Part shown: positions 26,304 through 33,995 of the stretch, in pieces
Position numbering within the stretch: position 1 is the stretch's first letter
How the letters are laid out: each line of letters starts with the position of its first letter
The notes under the pieces: model-generated
What the model was told of the DNA's origin: nothing
The model's input: the letters and a program-made list of their open reading frames with translations, nothing else
Database searches by the model: none
Program-made: the position numbers and the translations under genes
NCBI RefSeq assembly: GCF_046044395.1
Contig: NZ_JBJUSG010000013.1
Location: 1-39,170, forward strand
Reading direction: 5' to 3'
DNA length: 39,170 bases
Source: Magnetominusculus dajiuhuensis
GTDB taxonomy: Bacteria > Nitrospirota > Thermodesulfovibrionia > Thermodesulfovibrionales > Magnetobacteriaceae

Positions 26304-29300
26304 ATGAAAATACTAATCGTAGAAGACAGCGCCATACAGAGGGAGTTGCTGAGGCGTGCGCTCACACAGGCGGGTTATGAGGTCATCCTCGCAAGGGACG
26401 GCATTGAGGGGCTGTCTTTGGCCCAAACGCAGATGCCAGCGTTGATTGTAAGCGATATAGCGATGCCGGGTATGGACGGGTTTGAGATGTCCTATAAGAT
26501 AAAGACCCTTGAGTCAGTAAAGCATATTCCGGTGATTTTACTGACTGCCCTGTCAGACGCGAAGGAGATTATCAGGGGCCTTGAGGCAAAGGCCGATTTC
26601 TATATAACGAAGCCGTATAATGAGCATTATCTGCTGCTGAGTATAGAGTCTTTGCTGAAAGACGCCGCCTCCCCGTCAAAGGACTACGACCCGGAGGCCG
26701 GCCTTAAGATAACCTTCATGGGCGAGGAATATCAAATCAAATCCAATCCCAGACAGATATTGAATCTCCTGCTTTCGACATATGAAAACGCCGTCGGAAA
26801 AAACCAGGAATTAATTCAGACCCAATTCGAATTGAAAACCCTGAACGAGGAACTTGAAGATAAGGTCAGAGAACGCACCAGGGAACTCCAGGCGTCGGAG
26901 GAGAGTTATAAAATACTCTTTGAGAACATGTTCAGCGGGTTTTACAGGTTTACCCCCGATGGTAAGTTCCTGTCCGTGAATCCGGCGTTTAACAATATGC
27001 TTGGCTATTCAAGCAAGGAGGAGCTGCTTTCTTTTTGCGGCGAACTGCACTGCCTGTATTTCAGGCAAAAAGAGTATCAGAATTTTATGTCGGCCTTGAA
27101 AACCAAGCAATCAATAAAAGACTTTGTCAGTCATTTGAGGAAAAAAGACGGCAGTGAGCTGATAATAGAACAGAACATCCGGGTTGTGAAAGACGAGATG
27201 GGGCAGCCGCTCTATTTTGAGGGTTTTATTAACGACGTAACAGAGTGCAAACACGCCGAGGCGCAGTTGATAAAACTCTCAAGCGCCATAATACAAAGCC
27301 CTGTGGCCGTAACAATAACCGACCTTGATGGCAGGATAGAGTTCATTAACCCCAAGTTTGTAGAGGTAACGGGCTATAACCGTGAAGAGGCGATAGGCAA
27401 GACATCAAGTTTTCTGAAATCAGGAAAGACAGCCCCTGAGGTATATGCTGATTTATGGGGGACAATCAAAGCCGGAGAAGTTTGGCAGGGTGAGCTGCTG
27501 AACAAACGGAAGGACGGGGGATTGTACTGGAACAGCATAACGGTGTCGCCAATAAGGGACGCCGACGCCGTAATCACGCACTACCTGTCTGTCAACGAGG
27601 ACATAACAAACCGCAAGGAAGTGGAAGAGGCCCTGAGGAAGGCAAAGGAGGCCTCAGAGGTGGCAAACGCCGCCAAGAGCGAGTTCCTTGCCAACATGAG
27701 CCACGAGATTCGCACCCCTATGAATGCCATTATAGGAATGACCGAGCTTGTCCTTGACACCGAGTTAAAAGTGCGTCAAAAGGAATACCTTGATACGGTG
27801 TTAAACTCCGCGAACTCGCTTTTGACCCTGCTCAACAGTATTCTGGACTTTTCAAAGATCGAGGCTGGCAGGCTGGAACTGGAAGAGGTAAACTTTGACC
27901 TTAGGGAAATGATAGACAATATCTGTGACCCGCTCTCAATCCAGGCTCACAAAAAGGGGCTTGAACTCTCAAGCCACATAAAGCCTGACGTGCCGTTAAA
28001 ACTAATCGGAGACCCTGCGCGCCTCGGACAATTATTTATAAACATCATAGGCAACGCGCTGAAATTTACCGACATGGGCGAGATAGTGGTAACAGTGGCA
28101 TCTGAACAGGTCCGTTGTGACGACAAGACCGCCATGCTGCTATTTTCTATTTCGGATACCGGCATAGGGATACCCGCCGAAAAGTTTGACAAGATATTCG
28201 AGCAATTTTCGCAGGCGGACGGCTCAATGACAAGAAAATACGGAGGAACAGGGCTGGGGCTGGCCATATCGAGGCAGCTCGTATCGCTGATGGGGGGCCA
28301 TCTATGGCTTGAATCCGTAGAAGGGCAGGGCAGTACGTTTCATTTTACGGCCAGACTTACGTTGGGCCTGGAGCAGAAGTGCCAGTCTTCGTTTAATTTT
28401 AAAAACGCCAATATCCTTATCTCCTGTAATGTCCAATCATGCGGCACGATAATCAGGGATTTTCTGATTGGCTCAAATGCTGAGGTATCAGAGGCGGCCG
28501 GGGCCAAGGAGACCTATAATAAACTTATTGCCGCCAGAGACAGAGGACGTCCGTATGATATAGTCTTTCTGGATATCAGGCTTTCCGGTGGGGGTGGGTT
28601 TAAGATGGCGGAACAGATAATGGGAGACCGGGCGCTTGCCTGTTCGGTTGTTATGCTGCTTAATACTAACCACCGGGCCGGCGATATAGACAGATGCCGT
28701 GAAATCGGTGTGGTGTCATATATAATCAAACCTATCAAGTACAAGGATGTCATAGCAACCATGACAGAGCTGCTCAACAAGCCGTTGTCTGGCTCAGTTT
28801 ATGAAAGAAAGGCCAGGTCAGTCCATGTGCGGCTGCCTGCCGGTGAAGCGCCGGTTCGTGTTCTGCTTGTGGAGGACAATGTTACTAACCGCATAGTGGC
28901 AAGGGAGATACTTAAAAAGCACGGGTATGTGGTTACTGAGGCCGAAGATGGCGCAAAGGCACTTGAACTGCTTGAAGGGGGGATGATTGACATCATACTC
29001 ATGGATGTACAGATGCCCGTGATGGATGGTTTTGAGGCAACGAGGCAAATAAAGGCCAGGCAGGCAACATTGGCAATTCCGGTTATCGCAATGACCGCCC
29101 ACGCGTTAAAAGGAGACAGGGCCAGATGTATAGAGGCGGGAATGGACGACTATATAACGAAACCGATCAATTCGGTTGAGTTGATTGAGATGGTTAGAAA
29201 ATATACAAAAGGAAACGACACACCCGCGGCTGACCGCCCGGCCGCAACACCCGACACAGGCCGCTCAGACGATGTGCCTCTGCAAGCCGCCCCAGTGGCA

Positions 29301-29669
29301 GTCGGCGATAACATTGAGGCGGACAGACTGGCGGTTGAAAATATCATGACACAGATAGACAAGTCTCAACTCATAGAATCGCTGCCACAGGGGGAGTTAA
29401 GGGTGTTTATTGAAAAGGCGGTGAACATTATACAAACTATAAGGGATGCCCTTGAGGCTGGCAATTATTCGCTCGCAGAGAAAAAAGCTGAGGCAATCAA
29501 AGACAATGCCGAGAAACTCTCACTCGCGGAGATCAAGACCGCCGCGTTTCGTATGATGCTGGCGTTGAGAAAATCTGATATAGACAATGCCAACAAGCAT
29601 TTTAAGACAATAGTGGAGGAGTTGGATAAGTTAATCAATAAAACACATGAGGGTAAGGAGCTGAAATGA
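26304..29669 (+). CDS. Multidomain hybrid histidine kinase (REC-PAS-PAS-HK-REC-REC-HPt-like)
   Basis: A 1121-residue soluble kinase. Order: receiver 1 (1-120, Asp51, Thr81, Lys103), coiled coil (165-200), PAS (about 200-315), PAS (about 323-440), HisKA with His467 in FLANMSHEIRTP, and HATPase (Asn584, DTGIGIP, GGTGLGL). Receiver 2 (about 702-825) keeps Asp757 but lacks the N-terminal acidic pair. Receiver 3 (about 850-970) is intact (Asp901, Lys953). A C-terminal helical HPt-like domain (about 1030-1112) has Glu1063 where the phospho-His should be. With no TM segments, it likely receives phosphate or an interaction signal from CheA through receiver 1. It is in the same operon and overlaps the following receiver gene by 4 nt. 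Confidence 0.92.
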   Translation: MKILIVEDSAIQRELLRRALTQAGYEVILARDGIEGLSLAQTQMPALIVSDIAMPGMDGFEMSYKIKTLESVKHIPVILLTALSDAKEIIRGLEAKADFYITKPYNEHYLLLSIESLLKDAASPSKDYDPEAGLKITFMGEEYQIKSNPRQILNLLLSTYENAVGKNQELIQTQFELKTLNEELEDKVRERTRELQASEESYKILFENMFSGFYRFTPDGKFLSVNPAFNNMLGYSSKEELLSFCGELHCLYFRQKEYQNFMSALKTKQSIKDFVSHLRKKDGSELIIEQNIRVVKDEMGQPLYFEGFINDVTECKHAEAQLIKLSSAIIQSPVAVTITDLDGRIEFINPKFVEVTGYNREEAIGKTSSFLKSGKTAPEVYADLWGTIKAGEVWQGELLNKRKDGGLYWNSITVSPIRDADAVITHYLSVNEDITNRKEVEEALRKAKEASEVANAAKSEFLANMSHEIRTPMNAIIGMTELVLDTELKVRQKEYLDTVLNSANSLLTLLNSILDFSKIEAGRLELEEVNFDLREMIDNICDPLSIQAHKKGLELSSHIKPDVPLKLIGDPARLGQLFINIIGNALKFTDMGEIVVTVASEQVRCDDKTAMLLFSISDTGIGIPAEKFDKIFEQFSQADGSMTRKYGGTGLGLAISRQLVSLMGGHLWLESVEGQGSTFHFTARLTLGLEQKCQSSFNFKNANILISCNVQSCGTIIRDFLIGSNAEVSEAAGAKETYNKLIAARDRGRPYDIVFLDIRLSGGGGFKMAEQIMGDRALACSVVMLLNTNHRAGDIDRCREIGVVSYIIKPIKYKDVIATMTELLNKPLSGSVYERKARSVHVRLPAGEAPVRVLLVEDNVTNRIVAREILKKHGYVVTEAEDGAKALELLEGGMIDIILMDVQMPVMDGFEATRQIKARQATLAIPVIAMTAHALKGDRARCIEAGMDDYITKPINSVELIEMVRKYTKGNDTPAADRPAATPDTGRSDDVPLQAAPVAVGDNIEADRLAVENIMTQIDKSQLIESLPQGELRVFIEKAVNIIQTIRDALEAGNYSLAEKKAEAIKDNAEKLSLAEIKTAAFRMMLALRKSDIDNANKHFKTIVEELDKLINKTHEGKELK

Positions 29670-30061
29670 GGATACTGATAGCCGACGACGAATCAATAAA
29701 TCGAAGAATATTACTGGAGATGCTTGCTGATTATGCCGACTGTGACGTTGTAGTAAATGGTCTTGAGGTTATTGAGGCCTTTACGATGGCACATGAGCAG
29801 AAGAGGCCGTATGAGCTTCTGTGTCTGGACATCATGATGCCCGTAATGGATGGCTGTGAGGCGTTGATGCAGATTCGCAAGATGGAAACGGTAATGAATA
29901 TAAGTCCTGATGACAGGGTAAAGGTTATAATGGTAACGGCGGTGGACAGGCCTAATGAGATATTGCAGTCATACAACGGGGACTGTTCGGCCTATATGAT
30001 AAAACCGATAAACAAAAAGGCCCTGATAAATCAAATAAAAGAAATAGGGCTACTCAAGTAA
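29666..30061 (+). CDS. Single-domain response regulator (CheY-like)
   Basis: A 131-residue stand-alone receiver with the acidic pair DD (7-8), phospho-acceptor Asp55 in LCLDIMMPVMDG, switch Thr91 in IMVTAVD and Lys113 in MIKPINKK. The ATG overlaps the stop of the hybrid kinase (ATGA), so the two are translationally coupled. A cognate pair is likely. There is no output domain and no flagellar gene near, so it is called a receiver and not a motor CheY. It ends the chemosensory operon. The 80 bp that follow hold no clear terminator. Confidence 0.93.
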   Translation: MRILIADDESINRRILLEMLADYADCDVVVNGLEVIEAFTMAHEQKRPYELLCLDIMMPVMDGCEALMQIRKMETVMNISPDDRVKVIMVTAVDRPNEILQSYNGDCSAYMIKPINKKALINQIKEIGLLK

Positions 30062-30141
30062 GAAGCACCTGAGCAACCCTGAGATTGTGCCAAAAATTGC
30101 AGATGCCGGGGCCTCATACCTAAGAGTTAATTATAACACGC

Positions 30142-30954
30142 CTACGCTCCGCCCTGGGCCATTTTAATGTTAATAGCCTGAAAGGGTTTTGCCGCGTTAG
30201 GCTTGGCCTTGCCAATTTTGAATTCCACGTCAACGACATCCGTGTCATCCTTTGAATAACTATCGTATTTATATTCGATCAGTTGCTCGAGTTTTTCGAC
30301 GAGAATCTCATCTTCCACGTTGGAAATGTGAAAATACACGTTCTCTTTGATCGCATCCGCTATGAGAAACCCCCAACGATGCTGAAATATCTTCACCCTT
30401 CCTTTGAATATTTTTCCACTTTCGTACGCCTCGTCCTGTGTTAACCGGTTGGCATAACCGGAGAGTTCCTCTCCTTTTGCTGGGGCTGATTTCCCATTTT
30501 GTTGAGTGCGTACGGTGAATGCTGACGGCTCGGTAACACTAAAAAAGGCATATTCGTCCGGGGATGCGATTCTCAGGCCTACGATGGACACGTCTTTATA
30601 CTCCTTTTGAAAGGCAAAGGCAACCAAGGCGTTCTTGAGAAATTCGTAGCCAAAACTGTTAATATTAGACAGTGTTAATTTCTTAAACTCGGCATAGATA
30701 CTCTTTTTTATTCCATTCCTGTTCATTTTCTGTACGAAACCCTGTATCTCGTCAAGACGCCTGGATTCATTGCTGTCATCCACATAAGACGTTATTTGCA
30801 ACGCGATAGGAAACGCCCCGCTAAAAGACGTAATCGGGATAAACCTGTGTACAAGGGCGTCAATCCCCAGTTGGTCAAGGTCCTGAGAGCGTTCAATAAC
30901 CCAGTCCTTACCCAACAATTCGATGATTCTGTTTTCTAAATCAAAACCTTTCAC
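30142..30954 (-). CDS. Protein with C-terminal cold-shock-like domain and possible nuclease-fold N-terminus
   Basis: 270 residues from a GTG start, 9 nt behind AAGGAGG. The C-terminal 75 residues resemble an S1/cold-shock OB fold: GRVKIFQHRWGFLIADAIKENVYFHISNVE, then VDVEFKIGKAKPNAAKPFQAINIK, with WGF and VYFHIS standing where Csp proteins have KGFGFI and VFVHYS. The N-terminal half has ENRIIELLGKDW, GIDALVH and PIALQITS, a spacing reminiscent of PD-(D/E)xK folds, but the usual Lys is Thr, so catalysis is doubtful. It likely binds RNA or single-stranded DNA. The family is not recognised by name. It lies about 400 bp from csp but is separated by a repeat. Confidence 0.6.
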   Translation of the reverse strand: MKGFDLENRIIELLGKDWVIERSQDLDQLGIDALVHRFIPITSFSGAFPIALQITSYVDDSNESRRLDEIQGFVQKMNRNGIKKSIYAEFKKLTLSNINSFGYEFLKNALVAFAFQKEYKDVSIVGLRIASPDEYAFFSVTEPSAFTVRTQQNGKSAPAKGEELSGYANRLTQDEAYESGKIFKGRVKIFQHRWGFLIADAIKENVYFHISNVEDEILVEKLEQLIEYKYDSYSKDDTDVVDVEFKIGKAKPNAAKPFQAINIKMAQGGA

Positions 30955-31103
30955 TTATTTATACCTCCTTTTTCTGACCTTAAGGAGGCCCCGGCGTTGT
31001 CAAAGATCATTCAGCACACATATTTTACAACATAACCAGATGTTTTTGCAAATCGTAGCCAGGGCAAGCGCATTTGAAAAATAAAGCAGACGATACCTAT
31101 GCA

Positions 31104-31227
31104 ATCATTCCGGCTTTGTCCCTTTCCGTCATTCCGGCTTGTCCGGAATCTTCCCTTTAGTGGGAGTTTCATAATGACTGTACGTATCCTGATGCATAAG
31201 GACAGATTCCGGACAAGCCGGAATGAC
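31104..31227. repeat. Palindromic MITE/REP-like element
   Basis: A perfect 23-bp inverted repeat, 31128-31150 and 31205-31227 (arms contain CATTCCGGCTTGTCCGGAAT), flanks a 54-bp centre. A partial extra copy of the arm (CATTCCGGCTTTGTCC) starts near 31106. The arm itself is almost palindromic (TTCCGG...CCGGAA). Repeats of this kind (CATTCCGG...) are scattered in many Nitrospirota and delta-type genomes, in my experience. It sits in the 400-bp gap between the cold-shock-domain gene and csp, in which I see no gene. Confidence 0.75.
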
Positions 31228-31311
31228 AAAAATAAGGGGGGCAATTTCTAATGCGATTGCCCTGAAATCGTAGCAGAAATCATGGGAGATAGATAAAACA
31301 TGGCGAGATTT

Positions 31312-31336
31312 ACGAGGGGGGTTACCCCCCTTCGTC
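31312..31336 (-). terminator. Hairpin after csp
   Basis: ACGAGGGGGG-TTA-CCCCCC-TTCGT forms a GC-rich stem about 27 bp beyond the csp stop. The run of T expected on the minus strand is weak, so it may act as a bidirectional or imperfect terminator. Confidence 0.45.
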
Positions 31337-31362
31337 TTTAATCCTTACTCTTGAATTAGCGT

Positions 31363-31569
31363 TTAATCAGCCTTTTGAACGTTTGCCGCTCTTGGCCCTT
31401 TGTCCTCTTCAACTATATCGAAAGTCACTGCCTGGCCTTCTTTCAGAGATTTGTAACCAGAGCCCTCTATGGCCGAGTAATGGACAAATATATCCGTTCC
31501 ATCTTCCTTCTGTATAAAACCATACCCCTTTGTTTCATTAAACCACTTTACCTTCCCGTTAAATGACAT
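31363..31569 (-). CDS. Cold-shock protein, CspA family
   Basis: A 68-residue single OB-fold nucleic-acid chaperone. RNP1 (KGYGFIQ) and RNP2 (IFVHYSAI) are both present, with GKVKWFNETKGYGF at the start and VTFDIVEEDKGPRAANV at the end. AAGGAGG lies 8 nt before the ATG. It probably melts RNA structure during growth or stress. It is flanked by panD upstream on the same strand with a 76-bp gap, and a hairpin follows it. Confidence 0.96.
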   Translation of the reverse strand: MSFNGKVKWFNETKGYGFIQKEDGTDIFVHYSAIEGSGYKSLKEGQAVTFDIVEEDKGPRAANVQKAD

Positions 31570-31645
31570 GCGCAGTCCTCCTTACCAAAGCGTACCTGCA
31601 AGAACACCCTGCAGTGTTAAAGGCTGTCCACTTACCGTCACCCGC

Positions 31646-32005
31646 TTAGACTGGTATATTATTCTCTGAGAGGATAACGATTTTAGGCACATAGTTCTTT
31701 AATAACATCTCATTTCCATCTTCCTGTACATAGGCGAAGGCGAATATGATTATCTTATCGCCTTTAACACCCTTTCTGGCTGCGGCACCGTTGAGGCAAA
31801 TTTGCCCTGAGCCTCTTTCTCCCGGGATAACGTACGTTTCGAAGCGTTCCCCATTGTTGATATTGCTTATCATAATTTTTTCATAGGGATACAGGCCGGC
31901 GAGGTCCATCAGATTCTCGTCCACTGTTAACGAACCGGAGTACGAGAGGTTGGCCTCTGTCACCGTTGCCTTATGTATCTTGGTTTTCAACATACACCTG
32001 AACAT
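31646..32005 (-). CDS. panD: Aspartate 1-decarboxylase precursor
   Basis: PanD makes beta-alanine from L-aspartate for pantothenate and CoA synthesis. It is made as a proenzyme that cleaves itself at Gly24-Ser25 to create the pyruvoyl cofactor. Here the site is YSGS with Gly24 and Ser25 exactly when the ATG at 32005 is used, which fixes the start. KIHKATVTEANL, YEKIMISNINNGERFETYVI (active-site Tyr) and GSGQICLNGAAARKG are family motifs. 119 residues is a normal length. No other pan genes lie near. Confidence 0.95.
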   Translation of the reverse strand: MFRCMLKTKIHKATVTEANLSYSGSLTVDENLMDLAGLYPYEKIMISNINNGERFETYVIPGERGSGQICLNGAAARKGVKGDKIIIFAFAYVQEDGNEMLLKNYVPKIVILSENNIPV

Positions 32006-32045
32006 AGTCTATTATAACAAATATGACGAAGTAATGCAAAATAAG

Positions 32046-32083
32046 AAAAAAAAAGAGAGGCGCAAGCCCCGCGCCTGCACCTC
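32046..32083 (-). terminator. Rho-independent terminator of the secreted-protein gene
   Basis: On the minus strand AGGCGC-GGGGCTT-GCGCCT is followed by CTC and nine T residues, a strong intrinsic terminator located about 17 bp beyond the stop at 32100. It separates this gene from panD. Confidence 0.8.
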
Positions 32084-32099
32084 CCTTGCCTAAAACGAA

Positions 32100-32681
32100 T
32101 TAATATCCTACTAAATTTGTACCGTCGTCGCAGGTATAGCCGACGAAGCGTTTTTCAACTACACCGGACTGTGTCTGCAGGCAAGACATTACAATAGTCT
32201 TACATGTCGCAGTGGACGACGTAATTGTAAGTACGCCTGAGTATGAGGTAATGGTGCCGGAGGGAAGTTCGTCAGCGAGGCTGGCCACTACCGTGCCTGT
32301 GCGGTTGTAGATAGAATTTTTACTGAAATATAACATACGCGTAAACCCTGACATGGGGGAATATTGTGAGGCGATACTGTGAGCGGTTTGAGCCGCCCCG
32401 CCTGTTTCTTTTGTCATCACCTTAAATGATACGGTAGTGCTGTTATCAGATGTGGTGTTATCAGGGTTCAGATTCGAAACCATACAGTAAGTGACCATCA
32501 AGCCATCTGTGTAGAGATATGGCAGCGTTAGATTGACCGTGCCCGCCTCTGCCCTTGTGTGCGGACATAATACCCCTGCTAAAATAAATACCGCCGCTAC
32601 CGCTAATGGCACCAGCATCCTTTTTACGTCCAGTACCCTTTTTACGTCCAATACCCTCTTTACGACTTCACTTTTGAACAT
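32100..32681 (-). CDS. Hypothetical secreted protein
   Basis: ATG 32681 lies 6 nt after AAGGAGG, so the ATG at 32699 is upstream of the Shine-Dalgarno and rejected. The N-terminus has a repeated basic segment (VKRVLDVKRVLDVKRM, from an 18-bp near-duplication) before the hydrophobic core PLAVAAVFILAGVL and a probable cleavage after AEA. The mature part (about 150 residues) is rich in Ser and Thr, with several Cys (CMVSNLNPD, TCKTIVMSCLQ, YTCDDG), consistent with a periplasmic or surface beta-protein. The family is not recognised. It has its own terminator and a structured leader. Confidence 0.7.
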   Translation of the reverse strand: MFKSEVVKRVLDVKRVLDVKRMLVPLAVAAVFILAGVLCPHTRAEAGTVNLTLPYLYTDGLMVTYCMVSNLNPDNTTSDNSTTVSFKVMTKETGGAAQTAHSIASQYSPMSGFTRMLYFSKNSIYNRTGTVVASLADELPSGTITSYSGVLTITSSTATCKTIVMSCLQTQSGVVEKRFVGYTCDDGTNLVGY

Positions 32682-32702
32682 AGCTGCCTCCTTGCACAAT
32701 TT

Positions 32703-32748
32703 ATTGCCTCAACGGGCAATCATATGTGGGACTCAATCCTGCGTCCCA
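32703..32748 (-). promoter_or_regulatory. Two hairpins in the 5' leader of the secreted-protein gene
   Basis: On the minus strand TGGGAC-GCAGGATTGA-GTCCCA (32748-32727) and ATTGCC-CGTTGA-GGCAAT (32720-32703) form two 6-bp perfect stems, the second ending 15 nt before AAGGAGG. They do not match a riboswitch class I know. They could affect mRNA stability or translation. Confidence 0.4.
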
Positions 32749-32827
32749 TTGTCCATGCCAGATAATATTCTACCACATATATATCGGCAGGTTTAAGACA
32801 ATTCAATAGTTATATTATATAATATTT

Positions 32828-33529
32828 TTAAGTAAAAACGATAAACAGAAGATAAGTTGCGATACTTCCTAAGAGGGCGCCTATTATGACCTCCGCCACG
32901 GTATGAATTTTTGATTCAACGCGGCTTGCCGCTATTGCGGTCGCACCAAGAAACGACAGTGTTGACACGACTAAATTTTGGGTTATAACAGTTATTGAAA
33001 CCCATACTGAAAAAGACAACGCCGCGTGTCCGCTTGGCATTCCTCCCCTTAGGGGATGTCCTTTTCCAGAGGTTAACGACTTAACGAGTATGACTAAAAT
33101 CGAGACGATTATCAACGACAAAACGGCTATTTCGTTACCGCCGTGGGCAGTTATAGAAAGTCCGCGTTTAAAGAATTTTACGAGATAGGGAAACAAAATG
33201 ATATATCCGACGATAGCCGAACCCACCGCCGATATAAGAACGGCACCGGCGGCCACATCTTTAGCGATTCTGGCCTGTTCGCTTATTTGCGGGGAGCTGA
33301 TGTCAACAACGGTTTCTATCGCGGTATTCAGCAGCTCAGTAGTTATTACGAGTATAGTAAGGATTGAGACAATGAGGAATTCGGTGGTAGTTACGCCTGA
33401 GGCATAGCTAAAGAGCAGGACAGCCGTGGCGGCATAAAGGTGGTAACGCACGTGGCGTTCGTTTCTTGCCGCGGTTAAGATGCCCTCAATGGCATTATTT
33501 GCGCTGTCAATCCATTTTTTTAAGGGCAT
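32828..33529 (-). CDS. Diacylglycerol/undecaprenol kinase - PAP2 phosphatase fusion
   Basis: A 233-residue membrane protein in two parts. Residues 1-115 are a DgkA-type kinase (ARNERHVRYHLYAA, ELLNTAIETVVD, KDVAAGAVLISA). Residues 125-233 are a PAP2 phosphatase with motifs K-x6-RG (GKGHPLRGGM, close to KxxxxxxRP), PSGHAALSFS and SRVESKIHTVAEVIIG (SRx5H). Kinase and phosphatase act in opposite directions on lipid carriers such as undecaprenol, so the fusion may set the phosphorylation state of the carrier or of diacylglycerol. It is the last gene of the queA-to-dgk operon and its ATG overlaps ybeY by 23 nt. Confidence 0.88.
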   Translation of the reverse strand: MPLKKWIDSANNAIEGILTAARNERHVRYHLYAATAVLLFSYASGVTTTEFLIVSILTILVITTELLNTAIETVVDISSPQISEQARIAKDVAAGAVLISAVGSAIVGYIILFPYLVKFFKRGLSITAHGGNEIAVLSLIIVSILVILVKSLTSGKGHPLRGGMPSGHAALSFSVWVSITVITQNLVVSTLSFLGATAIAASRVESKIHTVAEVIIGALLGSIATYLLFIVFT

Positions 33530-33995
33530 TGAGGAGTTCCGCCTCTTTTTTTTTCATTAAACGGCCATGTTGGGCGTCTATCTCGTGGTCGAAGCCAACG
33601 AGGTGCAGGAGGGCGTGGACGAGAAGTATCCTTAATTGTTTCTGAGCCTCAGCCGTTTTCGCCTCAGGGCTCTGACGCGGGTCGAGTTGTGAATATATCC
33701 ATTGTGTATTAATTATCACGTCACCCAGAAGGAAGTCGCCCTCTTTGGGGAATTCCCTCATCGTGTTGTACATTGGAAACGAAAGGACATCTGTGGTCTT
33801 GTCCACGCCGCGGTATTGCTTGTTGAGGGCATGCATCTTGTCATCATCTACAAGGACTATACTGAGTTCAGCTCTTAGGAGCGGATGTCCCGCCCTTTTT
33901 GAACTCAATAATGTTAGAGCCATGTTCGCCTGATGTTTGGTCCAGCGCAGGCTTATCTTTTTCTTTTTGTTGAGGTTCTCTATCGCTGTTTTTAT
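33507..33995 (-). CDS. ybeY: Endoribonuclease YbeY (apparent ATA start)
   Basis: YbeY is a metal-dependent RNase for 16S rRNA maturation and ribosome quality control. Family motifs are LSIVLVDDDKMHALNKQYRG, TTDVLSFP and the zinc site LLVHALLHLVGFDH (H-x3-H-x5-H). The N-terminal strand AIENLNKKKKISL is conserved in the family, so the ATG at 33923 is too late and would cut it off. The nearest usual start is TTG 34034, which lies 5' of the Shine-Dalgarno. AAGGAG lies exactly 6 nt before ATA 33995, which gives MKTAIENLN and a 162-residue protein of normal length. The gene overlaps the pgpH tail by 128 nt and dgkA by 23 nt. Confidence 0.88.
   Translation of the reverse strand: MKTAIENLNKKKKISLRWTKHQANMALTLLSSKRAGHPLLRAELSIVLVDDDKMHALNKQYRGVDKTTDVLSFPMYNTMREFPKEGDFLLGDVIINTQWIYSQLDPRQSPEAKTAEAQKQLRILLVHALLHLVGFDHEIDAQHGRLMKKKEAELLNALKKMD

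Noticed and set aside
31011..31244. Minus-strand ORF of 77 codons
   Set aside because: It is a translation through the palindromic repeat element and lacks a Shine-Dalgarno.
32703..32770. A c-di-GMP (GEMM) riboswitch, because GGGACGCA appears in the leader
   Set aside because: The characteristic upstream GGCAAACC-type segment and the second conserved helix are missing; only two simple hairpins remain.
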